From assembly GCA_003214855.1 (NCBI GenBank), contig QCLC01000008.1:1-64000 (forward strand): a stretch of 64,000 bases of DNA. The letters are read 5' to 3'. The translations under genes and the position numbers were made by a program. Source of the DNA: Prochlorococcus sp. AG-412-I05 (lineage in GTDB: Bacteria > Cyanobacteriota > Cyanobacteriia > PCC-6307 > Cyanobiaceae). This document shows, one piece after another, positions 10,154 through 20,671 of this stretch (position 1 is the first letter of the stretch; each line of letters opens with the position of its first letter). The notes below the pieces were generated by a model. That model was not told the DNA's origin and ran no database searches. It saw only the letters and a program-made list of their open reading frames with translations.

Positions 10154-10720
10154 ATGTGGGGACAAGAGCCTCAACTTCAGCAAGTCCGCGAGCGCCTGAA
10201 ATTACTGCTGGCAACCCACACCAATGAACTCCACCCCACAACCTTGCATGCCAAGCAAGGAGAGCTCCTGCTCAAGCAAGACGCACCAGCCAAACACCTA
10301 CTTCTGCTGACGCGGGGAAAGGTAGCGATTCAGGTCCAACACCAAGGTCATTCACCTCACACATTAACGGTGGTTGAAGCCGAAGCGATTGTGGGGGAAA
10401 TGGGCCTATTTGGTAGTGGCACCCACTCCACTGACGTACGCGTGGTCGATGGTCCAGCCGAACTGCTCCAAGTCTGCAGTGACTCTCTACTTAAAGCACT
10501 GATCTATGACTCAGAGCTGCTCATCGAGCTTCTTTCCCTGGTTAGTGATCGGGCATGTAATGCCAACAAAGAGATCACTTTGTTACTTGATTGCATTAAT
10601 GCAGCATACAAAGAAGACGATATCTTATTAAACAAAGGACTCATAGCCTTAACAAGACTGAACAGCTATATTTCGCAAACCGCCCAACAACTCAAGATGC
10701 TCGGCAAGAAAAATGAATGA
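10154..10720 (+). CDS. Cyclic-nucleotide-binding-domain protein lacking an obvious HTH
   Basis: 188 aa; LLLTRGKVAIQVQHQGHSPHTLTVVEAEAIVGEMGLFGSGTHSTDVRVVDGPAELLQV resembles a cNMP-binding fold; C-terminus does not read as a Crp HTH. Confidence 0.7.
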   Translation: MWGQEPQLQQVRERLKLLLATHTNELHPTTLHAKQGELLLKQDAPAKHLLLLTRGKVAIQVQHQGHSPHTLTVVEAEAIVGEMGLFGSGTHSTDVRVVDGPAELLQVCSDSLLKALIYDSELLIELLSLVSDRACNANKEITLLLDCINAAYKEDDILLNKGLIALTRLNSYISQTAQQLKMLGKKNE

Positions 10721-11097
10721 CTTGCAAAATCAGTCAGGGACAAATAAAGCCCTGCTTAATTTAAATTCAAAACATCGCAATACCTCTGCTACGGTATTTT
10801 AAGATTCGGTTAATTCATCTCCACATCCAGCCTTCAACTCCCAAGATAAATGATTTTAACCGCAACTTGGCTTCCAAAAAGCATCCTTTCTTCTTCCAGA
10901 TTAACATGGGGCAATTTCAGCAACAAGACAGGCAGCTACTCTAAAATTATCGGCCATATCCTTCAAGAAATCACGCGCTCAAGCACACATATTACCCTAC
11001 TTATCAACTTAAACAAGAAAAATCTTTAAGAATTAGACATTACTTTTCTAGTCAATAATCAAGCCTTTAGGCACGTCCTTACCCTTCAATGAAAAGC

Positions 11098-13776
11098 TCA
11101 GCCCAAAGCTTGCCTCAGCTCAACCTTTGCCGCTTCTAATGCTCCATCCAAAGCCGCTCCATCGCGTCCGCCCGCCTGAGCCAGATTCGGGCGACCGCCG
11201 CCGCCGCCGCCACAAAGCTTGGCAATCGAACCAATGAACTTGCCCGCCTGCTGACCTTGAGCGATCACAGCTTTGCCAAAAGCTGCCACCAAAATCACCT
11301 TCCCTTCGTCGCTCGGATCAGGTAAACCTCCCAACACAACAGCAGTGGCATCTCCCAACTGATCCAGCAATCCCAAAGCTGCGCCCTGTAAGCCGTCACC
11401 ATCCACCCCATCAAGACGGGCCAACAACAACTGGTACTCACCAACCGCTACCGCCTGGGTTGCCAAGGCCGCTGACTTCGCGACAGCTAATTCAGCCCGT
11501 GCTGCAGTCAACGCTTTTTGGTTGCTCTTCAATTCCTCCTGCAACACCGACACGCGCTCAACGATCTCGCCGGGCTGCGCCTTAAAGCGATCACCGAGCT
11601 GCTTCACCACCTCATCGCGCTCATTGAGATAAGCCAGCACCGCCGGACCGGCTACCGCCTCAATCCGCCGAATTCCTGCAGCAACACTGCTCTCAGCAAC
11701 GATCTTGAACAAGCCGATCTCCGCAGTATTGGCCACATGGGTTCCGCCGCACAGTTCCATCGACACACCTGGCACATCCACCACACGCACCACATCGGCG
11801 TACTTCTCACCGAACATCGCCACAGCACCGGCAGCCTTGGCCTCTTGGATCGACATCTCCTCAACAATCAGATCATGAGATTCCGTGATCCAACCGTTAA
11901 TCAAAACCTCAATCTGCTCGAGTTCCTTAGCCGTAATAGCTCGAGAACAGTGGAAGTCGAAGCGCAAGCGATCGAAGTCCACCAGAGAACCTGCTTGACC
12001 GATCCCCGAATCAACGACCTGCTTGAGCGCCGCCTGCAAAAGGTGAGTTGCAGTGTGATTGGCCTGGGCACGGCGACGGCAGGCCCGATCCACCTGAGCG
12101 TTCACCAGGTCGCCCAGAGCTAAGGTTCCGCGCTCAATACGACCAAAATGAACAAATACGTTGCGATGACGACTCACATCGTCAACAGTCACGATCACAC
12201 CATTGCCGCCGGATCCTTCACCCGAAAGCACACCGTGATCACCCACCTGGCCGCCACTTTCACCGTAGAAGGGCGTGGTATCGAGCACGATCTGCACACT
12301 GTCACCAGCGCTGGCTCGTTCGGCCGACTCCCCATTCACGACTAGGGCCAAGACACAGCAGGGCTGCTCCAAGACCTCATAACCCTTGAAGCGGGTGGCC
12401 GCCAACTCAGCTGCCATTTGCTCGATAGCCCCCTGAAGCGTGAGATCAATACTCACTGCAGCGGCCTTGGCCCGCTGACGTTGCTGATCCATCGCTTGCT
12501 CAAATCCTAGGAGATCCACAGTCAAACCATGCTCTTCAGCAATCTCCTGGGTGAGTTCCAAAGGAAAGCCATAGGTGTCGTACAACTCAAAGGCCTGGCC
12601 CCCTGAAATCATCTTGGGCTTAGCAACCAACACATCAGCCAGCACCTTCTCACCACGCTCCAACGTTTCCAAGAAGCGGGCCTCCTCGCGATTGAGTTCC
12701 GCCAGAATCAGCTTTCGGCGCTCCTCAAGCTGGGGGTAAGCCTCCACCATTAAGGCAATCGCCGCTTCCCCCATTGCCTGCAGGAAAGGCTTCTCGATCC
12801 CGACCAGTCGCCCATGACGCACCACCCTGCGAAGCAAACGCCGCATGATGTAGCCGCGACCAAGGTTGCTAGCAGTAACCCCATCACAGATCAAATGCGT
12901 AATCGCGCGGCAGTGATCGCCGATCACCTTGAAGCTGGTCTTCCCCTTCTCATCAAGCTTTTGATAATCGAGACCCGCCAGCCCAGCAGCCGTCTCGATC
13001 AATGGGTAAATAATGTCAGTTTCATAGTTATTAGGGACGCCCTGCAAAATCTGAGCCATCCGCTCCAAGCCCATTCCGGTATCAATATTGCGGTTCGCGA
13101 GTGGGGTGAGATTGCCCTCCCCATCTCGGTTGTATTGCATAAAAACCAGGTTGTAGAACTCAACAAAACGACCGTCGTCTTCCAGATCAATGTCGTCGTT
13201 GCCCAGATCCGGCTTGAAGTCGTAATAGATCTCCGAACAAGGTCCACAGGGGCCAGTCAGCCCTGAAGCCCAAAAATTATCAGCCTCATCCATACGAATG
13301 ATGCGCTTGGGATTCACCCCCACCACATCTCGCCAGATGGTCTCAGCCTCATCGTCCTCACGAAAGACGCTCACCACCAAATTCTTCGGATCAAGTCCAA
13401 ACACCTCTGTCGTGAGCTCCCAGGCCCACTCAATCGCTTGTTGCTTGAAGTAATCGCCAAAAGAGAAGTTGCCAAGCATCTCAAAAAACGTGTGATGCCG
13501 CGCTGTGCGACCCACGTTCTCGATGTCATTCGTGCGAATACATTTCTGGCTACTGGTGGCCCGCGGCGCAGGGCGTTCAGCCTGACCCATGAAAACGGGC
13601 TTAAACGGCAGCATGCCAGCGATGGTTAATAGCACCGTGGGATCTTCAGGAACCAACGAAGCACTAGGAATCACCTGATGCGCACGCTCAGCAAAAAATG
13701 TCAGAAAAGCACTGCGGATCTCTGACCCAGTGCGAGGTCCCGACTCACCAGAACGCAATGATCTTGCAACGGCCAT
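11098..13776 (-). CDS. alaS: Alanyl-tRNA synthetase
   Basis: IRSAFLTFFAERAHQVIPSASLVPEDPTVLLTIAGMLPFKPVFMGQ, ...NHTATHLLQAALKQV..., SMELCGGTHVANTAEIG. Start placed at MAVARSLRSGESGPRTG rather than the upstream start of the 936-aa ORF. Confidence 0.96.
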   Translation of the reverse strand: MAVARSLRSGESGPRTGSEIRSAFLTFFAERAHQVIPSASLVPEDPTVLLTIAGMLPFKPVFMGQAERPAPRATSSQKCIRTNDIENVGRTARHHTFFEMLGNFSFGDYFKQQAIEWAWELTTEVFGLDPKNLVVSVFREDDEAETIWRDVVGVNPKRIIRMDEADNFWASGLTGPCGPCSEIYYDFKPDLGNDDIDLEDDGRFVEFYNLVFMQYNRDGEGNLTPLANRNIDTGMGLERMAQILQGVPNNYETDIIYPLIETAAGLAGLDYQKLDEKGKTSFKVIGDHCRAITHLICDGVTASNLGRGYIMRRLLRRVVRHGRLVGIEKPFLQAMGEAAIALMVEAYPQLEERRKLILAELNREEARFLETLERGEKVLADVLVAKPKMISGGQAFELYDTYGFPLELTQEIAEEHGLTVDLLGFEQAMDQQRQRAKAAAVSIDLTLQGAIEQMAAELAATRFKGYEVLEQPCCVLALVVNGESAERASAGDSVQIVLDTTPFYGESGGQVGDHGVLSGEGSGGNGVIVTVDDVSRHRNVFVHFGRIERGTLALGDLVNAQVDRACRRRAQANHTATHLLQAALKQVVDSGIGQAGSLVDFDRLRFDFHCSRAITAKELEQIEVLINGWITESHDLIVEEMSIQEAKAAGAVAMFGEKYADVVRVVDVPGVSMELCGGTHVANTAEIGLFKIVAESSVAAGIRRIEAVAGPAVLAYLNERDEVVKQLGDRFKAQPGEIVERVSVLQEELKSNQKALTAARAELAVAKSAALATQAVAVGEYQLLLARLDGVDGDGLQGAALGLLDQLGDATAVVLGGLPDPSDEGKVILVAAFGKAVIAQGQQAGKFIGSIAKLCGGGGGGRPNLAQAGGRDGAALDGALEAAKVELRQALG

Positions 13777-14166
13777 GAAGAATTCGGACGTGGAACAAGG
13801 ATCCACCAGCCATGATCGCCTTTGGACCTCCCTATGACGTTGCCCGCCACCCCAACCAACCCAATGGTTGGGGCCCAGATGTATTTGCATTCGCTTCGGC
13901 AATGCCAACTTCAGGCATGCGTGCAGCCCTGTTAAACCTGCCCTTCAAACTGGCAATGGACCTTGCGCTCCTAAGGCTTGGGCTTGCTCTATGGCAGCTT
14001 TAGCTTGCGCAATCCACAGCCACACCCCCTCGAAAACAGCTGGCCATAGCTAGGGGACCGGCGCCCTGGCATGATTGGTTGTGGAACTCCTGCGTGGATG
14101 GTTGCCGTTGATCGGCAGTGCACTCCTGCTCCAAGAAACCCAACACATACTTTTTGCGTCGCGGCC

Positions 14167-17100
14167 ATGAGCCTGCTGCACGCCACCTGGCTTCCAGCCA
14201 TCCGTACTCCGACCAGCTCCGGTCGCCCTGCGCTCCTTGTGTGGGCAGATACCTGGCGAGTCGCTACCCCAGCAGGACCAGCAGCAACTCCCGCACTCCA
14301 CCCCTTCACCCTCAGCCCAGACGATCTACGTGCCTGGCTCATTGAGCGCGATCTACTGCCCGATGAAATCATCGACGCCACAGCATGTCTGACCCTGCCT
14401 AGCCGAACAGTAAAACCGCGCAGCAAAACCAAGAACGTATCCACTGAATCCGACGAAGCCAAAGACCACAAAACAAGTTGGACAGGGTTGCCCCTACAAG
14501 CAGGCGAACCCATTCCCAAACAAACGGAATGGTGGCCATGGCAGGTGCAAGGCCTGGCAGTGGAACCTGCTGCCGCAACGGCCTGGCTTTCGAAACTGCC
14601 TCTTTCAGGAGATCATCCTGATCTGGCCGATGAATTGCGCTGGTGGAGCCATCTACAGCGCTGGGCCCTGAGCATGATTGCTCGCGGACGTTGGCTACCC
14701 CAGGTGGAACTCAGCAAGGGAGAGGGCTATCCCCACCGAGCACGCTGGACTCCGCTACTCAACCGTGAAGATGATCGCCGCCGCCTCGAAGACCTTGCCG
14801 CTCAGCTTCCCTTAGTGGCCACCTGCGCCCTCCCCTGGCGGGAGCCCACCGGAAGGCGTAGCAACCGCATGACCCGCCTAAGACCAGAGGCGATGCGAGC
14901 CGCTAACCCTGTGGCTTCATGCCGACCCCGCAGCGGTCGCCTTCGCGTAGCCAGCCTGCTGGAAGAACTCTTGGATGCCCAACTGCGCACAGGATTTGAA
15001 GCGAGTGAGCAAGGCCTAGACCCATTGCTCACAGCCTGGCAGGAAGCACTGGGATCGGACAGCGGCGTGATCAACCTCCCCGATGAGGAAGCCGAACGTC
15101 TAGCGACAGCAAGCAACCATTGGCGTGAAGGCGTGGCTGGCAACGTCGCACCAGCCAGGGCCTGCTTAGAACTCTTCACTCCTGGCGAAGGGGAGGACCT
15201 CTGGGAACTGCGCTTCTCCTTACAGGCTGAGGCTGATCCCACGATCAAAGTACCGGCCGCAGCAGCCTGGGCAGCTGGTCCCAAAGTCCTGCAACTAGGC
15301 GAAATCCGTGTGGAACATCCAGGCGAGGTGCTACTGGAAGGCATGGGGCGAGCCCTCACGGTGTTTGCACCGATCGAACGAGGCCTCGACAGCGCCACAC
15401 CAGAAGCAATGCAGCTCACCCCTGCTGAAGCCTTTGTATTGGTGCGCACTGCAGCGGCCCAACTGCGTGATGTTGGCGTTGGCGTGGAATTGCCTGCCAG
15501 CCTCTCGGGAGGGCTGGCCAGTCGCCTAGGCCTAGCGATCAAGGCAGAGCTATCGGAGAGATCTAGAGGTTTCACTTTGGGCGAAACCCTCGACTGGAGT
15601 TGGGAACTCATGATCGGTGGCGTCACCCTGACGCTTCGCGAACTGGAGCGACTAGCAAGCAAGCGCAGCCCGCTTGTCAACCACAAGGGCGCCTGGATCG
15701 AATTACGCCCCAACGATCTCAAACATGCGGAACACTTCTGCAGCGTCAATCCAGGCATCAGCCTCGACGATGCCTTGCGCCTTACCGCAACCGATGGCGA
15801 CACGCTGATGAGACTGCCCGTTCACCGCTTTGAGGCCGGTCCACGACTACAGGCGGTGTTGGAACAGTACCACCAGCAAAAAGCTCCCGACCCCCTACCT
15901 GCTCCCGAAGGCTTCTGCGGTCAGTTAAGGCCTTATCAGGAAAGGGGTCTGGGTTGGCTGGCCTTCCTGCATCGCTTCGATCAAGGGGCATGCTTAGCCG
16001 ACGACATGGGCCTGGGCAAAACGATCCAGCTACTGGCATTCCTGCAACACCTCAAGGCGGAACAAGAACTCAAACGGCCGGTATTGCTTATCGCTCCCAC
16101 ATCCGTACTCACCAACTGGAAGAGAGAGGCATTGGCCTTCACACCAGAGTTAAACGTCCGCGAACACTATGGGCCGCGTCGGCCCTCTACCCCCGCCGCC
16201 TTAAAGAAAGCACTCAAAGGCTTAGACCTCGTTCTCACCAGTTACGGGCTCCTGCAACGAGATAGTGAACTTCTGGAAACGGTCGACTGGCAAGGAGTGG
16301 TCATCGATGAAGCCCAAGCCATTAAGAACCCCAACGCCAAACAGAGCCAAGCAGCACGCGATATGGGCCGCCCAGACAAAAACAATCGCTTCAGGATTGC
16401 TCTTACAGGCACACCCGTAGAAAACCGAGTCAGTGAACTTTGGGCACTGATGGACTTCCTCAACCCAAGGGTTCTCGGTGAAGAAGACTTCTTCCGCCAG
16501 CGCTACCGGCTGCCAATTGAGCGCTATGGCGACATGTCTTCCCTGCGAGACCTCAAAGGCCGTGTTGGTCCCTTCATCCTCAGACGACTAAAAACCGACA
16601 AGGCAATCATCTCCGACCTGCCCGAAAAGGTAGAGCTGAGCGAATGGGTGGGTCTGAGCAAAGAACAGGCAGCCCTCTATCGCAACACAGTGGATGAAAC
16701 ACTGGAGGCCATTGCCCGCGCACCCAGGGGTCAACGCCATGGCAAGGTGCTCGGATTGCTTACCCGACTGAAGCAAATCTGCAACCATCCCGCCCTAGCC
16801 CTCAAAGAAGAAACCGTTGCAAAAGGCTTCATGGACCGCTCCGCCAAGCTGCTGCGTTTGGAAGAAATTCTCGAAGAAGTGATCGAGGCAGGAGATCGCG
16901 CTCTGTTATTCACCCAATTCGCAGAATGGGGTCATCTCCTTAAGGCCTACCTGCAACAACGCTGGCGCTTTGAAGTTCCCTTCCTGCACGGCAGCACAAG
17001 CAAAACTGAACGTCAGGCCATGGTTGATCGCTTCCAGGAGGATCCACGTGGACCCCAACTGTTCCTGCTGTCACTCAAAGCCGGTGGTGTAGGCCTCAAC

Positions 17101-17370
17101 CTCACGCGGGCTAGCCATGTGTTTCATGTCGATCGCTGGTGGAATCCTGCCGTAGAGAACCAGGCCACTGATCGCGCTTACAGGATCGGGCAAACCAATC
17201 GGGTGATGGTGCACAAATTCATCACCAGCGGCTCAGTTGAAGAGAAAATTGATCGCATGATTCGTGAAAAATCTCGACTTGCCGAAGACATCATTGGCTC
17301 TGGAGAAGACTGGTTAGGGGGCTTAGGCGTCAGTCAATTGCGCGAACTAGTGGCCCTAGAAGACAGCTGA
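14167..17370 (+). CDS. SNF2-family DEAD/DEAH-box helicase
   Basis: LADDMGLGKTIQLLAFLQHL, VVIDEAQAIKN, RIALTGTPVENRVSELWALMDFL, LLSLKAGGVGLNLTRASHVFHVDRWWNPAVENQATDRAYRIGQ. Likely start MSLLHATWLP at 14167. Confidence 0.93.
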   Translation: MSLLHATWLPAIRTPTSSGRPALLVWADTWRVATPAGPAATPALHPFTLSPDDLRAWLIERDLLPDEIIDATACLTLPSRTVKPRSKTKNVSTESDEAKDHKTSWTGLPLQAGEPIPKQTEWWPWQVQGLAVEPAAATAWLSKLPLSGDHPDLADELRWWSHLQRWALSMIARGRWLPQVELSKGEGYPHRARWTPLLNREDDRRRLEDLAAQLPLVATCALPWREPTGRRSNRMTRLRPEAMRAANPVASCRPRSGRLRVASLLEELLDAQLRTGFEASEQGLDPLLTAWQEALGSDSGVINLPDEEAERLATASNHWREGVAGNVAPARACLELFTPGEGEDLWELRFSLQAEADPTIKVPAAAAWAAGPKVLQLGEIRVEHPGEVLLEGMGRALTVFAPIERGLDSATPEAMQLTPAEAFVLVRTAAAQLRDVGVGVELPASLSGGLASRLGLAIKAELSERSRGFTLGETLDWSWELMIGGVTLTLRELERLASKRSPLVNHKGAWIELRPNDLKHAEHFCSVNPGISLDDALRLTATDGDTLMRLPVHRFEAGPRLQAVLEQYHQQKAPDPLPAPEGFCGQLRPYQERGLGWLAFLHRFDQGACLADDMGLGKTIQLLAFLQHLKAEQELKRPVLLIAPTSVLTNWKREALAFTPELNVREHYGPRRPSTPAALKKALKGLDLVLTSYGLLQRDSELLETVDWQGVVIDEAQAIKNPNAKQSQAARDMGRPDKNNRFRIALTGTPVENRVSELWALMDFLNPRVLGEEDFFRQRYRLPIERYGDMSSLRDLKGRVGPFILRRLKTDKAIISDLPEKVELSEWVGLSKEQAALYRNTVDETLEAIARAPRGQRHGKVLGLLTRLKQICNHPALALKEETVAKGFMDRSAKLLRLEEILEEVIEAGDRALLFTQFAEWGHLLKAYLQQRWRFEVPFLHGSTSKTERQAMVDRFQEDPRGPQLFLLSLKAGGVGLNLTRASHVFHVDRWWNPAVENQATDRAYRIGQTNRVMVHKFITSGSVEEKIDRMIREKSRLAEDIIGSGEDWLGGLGVSQLRELVALEDS

Positions 17371-17385
17371 TTCAAAGATCACGTC

Positions 17386-18282
17386 ATGACAAGCAGCACC
17401 AACAACACCAGCATCACAACCGCCCTAGGGGAAGAGGGGCTAGGGCAACAGCCTTGGTGGGTGGAGCAATGGATGGAATTGATTAATTCCTACCGCTTCA
17501 AAAAGCGACTTGAGCGTGCCTGGACCTACGCCCGAGAAGGCAATGTCACCTCAATACGCTTCGAGGGTCGCCGAGTACACGCCCGAGTTCAGGGCACCGG
17601 TGAAGACCCCTACAAGGTGAAACTCTGGCTTGATGTCCTCAATGACGAAGACTGGGGGTATGTACTGGAAGCCCTTACCCAGAAAGCGCGCTGGTCTGCC
17701 CAGTTGCTAGCAGGGATCATGCCGGCAGACATCGAGCGGGCATTTGCAGCCAGTGGACGACGTCTGTTTCCCTTCAAGCTGCAGGAAGTCCGCAGTGAAT
17801 GCAGCTGCCCAGATAAAGCCAATCCCTGCAAACACATCAGCGCCATCTATTTCCTGATGGGGGATCGCTTCAGCGAAGATCCCTTTGTACTGTTTCAGCT
17901 ACGCGGTCGCACCCGCAACAAATTGCTTGCGGATCTAGCCGAACAACGGCGTGATGCACTCGCAAAATTGGCAGAAACAGCTGCCGCAAAGAATGAGGTT
18001 CCTGCTGAACCATCCAGCAGCGACGACCTGCCTGTACCACCCCATCCGGCCGTTGTGGACCCGAGCTTATGGTGGCGCTACGACTCCAGCCTCGATGCCG
18101 ATCTGGTGGTGATTACTCCAGCCATGGAAGGCGACACAGGGCTTGATGCAGCAGGAGATCTACCCCTGGCCGAAGAACCCCGCTTCCCAAAAGCCCGTCA
18201 GACTTTCCTAAATCATCTCAGGGAGCAGGGACAAGCCCTATCCCAGCAAGCCATGCTGCAGGCGATGGCGACCGGTGGATGA
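17386..18282 (+). CDS. SWIM zinc-finger protein
   Basis: CSCPDKANPCKHISAIYFLMGDRFSEDPFVLFQLRG; directly downstream of the SNF2 helicase. Confidence 0.85.
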   Translation: MTSSTNNTSITTALGEEGLGQQPWWVEQWMELINSYRFKKRLERAWTYAREGNVTSIRFEGRRVHARVQGTGEDPYKVKLWLDVLNDEDWGYVLEALTQKARWSAQLLAGIMPADIERAFAASGRRLFPFKLQEVRSECSCPDKANPCKHISAIYFLMGDRFSEDPFVLFQLRGRTRNKLLADLAEQRRDALAKLAETAAAKNEVPAEPSSSDDLPVPPHPAVVDPSLWWRYDSSLDADLVVITPAMEGDTGLDAAGDLPLAEEPRFPKARQTFLNHLREQGQALSQQAMLQAMATGG

Positions 18283-18751
18283 AACCCCCTGGCTATCTTC
18301 GGAGAAGCAGGAGCTGGTGAACCTGCTTCTAATCTCTCACCAACAAGCTTTCAATCACCCACTTCTGGCATGTGAGCGGCGGCAGCCTTCACAACGTCTT
18401 GCCAGCCAGGAACTGTTTGCCTCAAGACAGCCCGTACTGGCCCATAGTGATGGGCACGATCCCAATCTCAGCTATGCCAATGCTGCAGCACTTCAGCTGT
18501 GGGGACGGCGATGGGCAGAGATGGTCGGCATGCCTTCCCGGTTGACAGCACCAACCAGCGAACAAGATGCACGCGCCAATGCCTTAGACAAAGCACTCCA
18601 ACAGGATGCAATCAAAGACTATCAAGGGATCCGTATGAACCATGAAGGGCGAAGGTTTCTAATCAAGAACGCACGCATATGGACCCTATGGAATCAAGAA
18701 GGTCGACGCATCGGCCAAGCTGCTGCAATCGGCAGCTGGTATTGGTTATGA
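18275..18751 (+). CDS. MEKHLA-domain (PAS-like) protein
   Basis: GTG start; LLISHQQAFNHPLL...DPNLSYANAAALQLWGRRWAEMVGMPSRLTA...GIRMNHEGRRFLIKNARIWTLWN; overlaps the SWIM gene by 8 nt. Confidence 0.75.
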   Translation: MDETPWLSSEKQELVNLLLISHQQAFNHPLLACERRQPSQRLASQELFASRQPVLAHSDGHDPNLSYANAAALQLWGRRWAEMVGMPSRLTAPTSEQDARANALDKALQQDAIKDYQGIRMNHEGRRFLIKNARIWTLWNQEGRRIGQAAAIGSWYWL

Positions 18752-19546
18752 ATGCACACCACGCCATTAACAATCAAAACTTGACGCTGCCTTGCAACCA
18801 AGTTCATGCAAAAAATTAAGGGGGTCATCAGCCAATACGCATGGACTATTTTCTAACAAATGAAGTTCAGATAAAATCCACATATTAATTTTGGAGCAAT
18901 CACTTAAGCCCTGAATATTTCCTGTTTTGAGAGTTAAAGAATGCTGACCATAAGCCACTCTTCCTTTGCGTTATTTAAATGCCTGGAACAGTAATTCGAC
19001 ACATCCAAGCCCATTACCACAACTGAAATTGTGCAAGCAGAAACGAAACTCAAACAATTTCGTTAACCGGTCGGATTTAGACCAAGCCGCCATGAGTTTA
19101 AAAACTACCAAACTGACCCTGATATTCAATGCTTAAGGGCGCAACAAAGCCAAGAACACTTCGCTGACAAATAACAACAAAGAGTCTCTGATCCTGCTGT
19201 CAAAGTTCTGGACCATGAACGGCTCAAAACATTCAGCTATGGGGCCTTGCTTCATCACTGCCACTGGCCCTAAGGGCGAGAGCGCGAACAGACAAAAGCG
19301 GCCTAGCACGGTGCGCTTCTCGAGATCAGCGTCGCCAAAAACCAAGCATCACATCGCGAACACGGTTCAGCTGAACAACGACGTGTGATACCAACAAGAC
19401 CCTTTAATCATGACTCAATGTTGTGGAGGAGTGCTCTTTGGGACCAGACCTAGACCGAAAAGCAACTCCAAACTTCATTCTTCAACTGACATCGTTGCTC
19501 TTAACTTGTAGATGCGCCGTAAAATCGCAGCGACCCAGAGAACTGT

Positions 19547-20671
19547 ATGCAACGTCGAAAACTACTCGGGTCTGGTGCTACGGCTTTCTCAGCAGCCGTA
19601 GGCGCAGGCATTCTCAGTGCCTGCACAATCCGTAAAGAGGAAGAAAGCGGCAGTAACAGCAGCCAGCCCAAGATCCGCTGGCGCATGGCCACCAGCTGGC
19701 CCCCCTCACTAGACACGATTTACGGCGGGGCCGAAACAATCAGCCAACGGGTGAATGAACTCAGCGGCGGCAACTTCCAAATCAAACCCTATGCCGCCGG
19801 TGAGCTCGTGCCAGGCCTAGAAGTCCTTGATGCGGTTCAGGCGGGCTCCGTCGAATGCGGTCATACCGCCAGCTACTACTACATCGGCAAAAATCCCAGC
19901 TTCGCCTTCGGCACTTCCGTACCGTTTGGCCTTAGCGCACAACAACAGAACGCTTGGCTCTACGAAGGAGGTGGCAACGAAGCCATTAACAACCTCTATG
20001 CCGATTTCGGAGTGATCAGCTTCCCCGCCGGAAACACCGGCGCACAAATGGGAGGATGGTTCAAGCGCAAACTCGAAGGCCTGAGTTCTCTACAGGGACT
20101 CAAAATGCGCATTCCTGGTCTAGGTGGCAAGGTACTTGCCAGCCTTGGCGTCAATGTGCAGGTCTTACCTGGCGGAGAGATCTACCTGGCCCTAGAGCGT
20201 GGCGCGATCGACGCCGCTGAATGGACCGGCCCATACGATGACGAAAAGCTGGGTCTAGCCAAGGCCGCGCGCTTTTACTACTACCCAGGCTGGTGGGAAC
20301 CGGGCCCCACCCTGACAGCTCTGGTCAACCAACAAGCCTGGAGCAAACTGCCGAGCGAGTATCAAGCGATGTTCAACACCGCCTGTTACGAAGCCAACCT
20401 CACCATGCTCAGCCGATACGACACCCTCAACGGGGCTGCGCTGCAAAGACTTTTAAAGGGCAACACCGAGCTGGTTCCCTATGACCAAAGCATCCTTAAA
20501 GCTGCCCAGGAAGCAGCCTTCCAGCTCTATAGCGATACCGCCGCAAAAGATGCCAGCTTCCGCAGTCTGCTTCAGCAATGGCAAGGCTTCCGCAAAGAGG
20601 TGTACGCCTGGAACAACGTCAATGAGTTCTCATTCGCTCGCTTCAGTAACGACCAGCTGCAAGGAACTTGA
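19547..20671 (+). CDS. TRAP transporter substrate-binding protein (DctP family, TakP/2-oxoacid-like)
   Basis: Twin-arginine-like leader MQRRKLLGSGATAFSAAVGAGILSAC; WRMATSWPPSLDTIYGGAETISQRVNELSGGNFQIKPYAAGELVPGLEVLDAV; FPAGNTGAQMGGWFKRK; AAEWTGPYDDEKLG. Confidence 0.88.
   Translation: MQRRKLLGSGATAFSAAVGAGILSACTIRKEEESGSNSSQPKIRWRMATSWPPSLDTIYGGAETISQRVNELSGGNFQIKPYAAGELVPGLEVLDAVQAGSVECGHTASYYYIGKNPSFAFGTSVPFGLSAQQQNAWLYEGGGNEAINNLYADFGVISFPAGNTGAQMGGWFKRKLEGLSSLQGLKMRIPGLGGKVLASLGVNVQVLPGGEIYLALERGAIDAAEWTGPYDDEKLGLAKAARFYYYPGWWEPGPTLTALVNQQAWSKLPSEYQAMFNTACYEANLTMLSRYDTLNGAALQRLLKGNTELVPYDQSILKAAQEAAFQLYSDTAAKDASFRSLLQQWQGFRKEVYAWNNVNEFSFARFSNDQLQGT

Noticed and set aside
11518-12389. Plus-strand ORFs opposite alaS
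   Set aside because: Antisense shadows; His/Arg-rich composition with no motif.
14802-15803. Minus-strand 333-aa ORF opposite the SNF2 helicase
   Set aside because: Ser/Arg/Pro-rich antisense shadow of a well-supported helicase gene.
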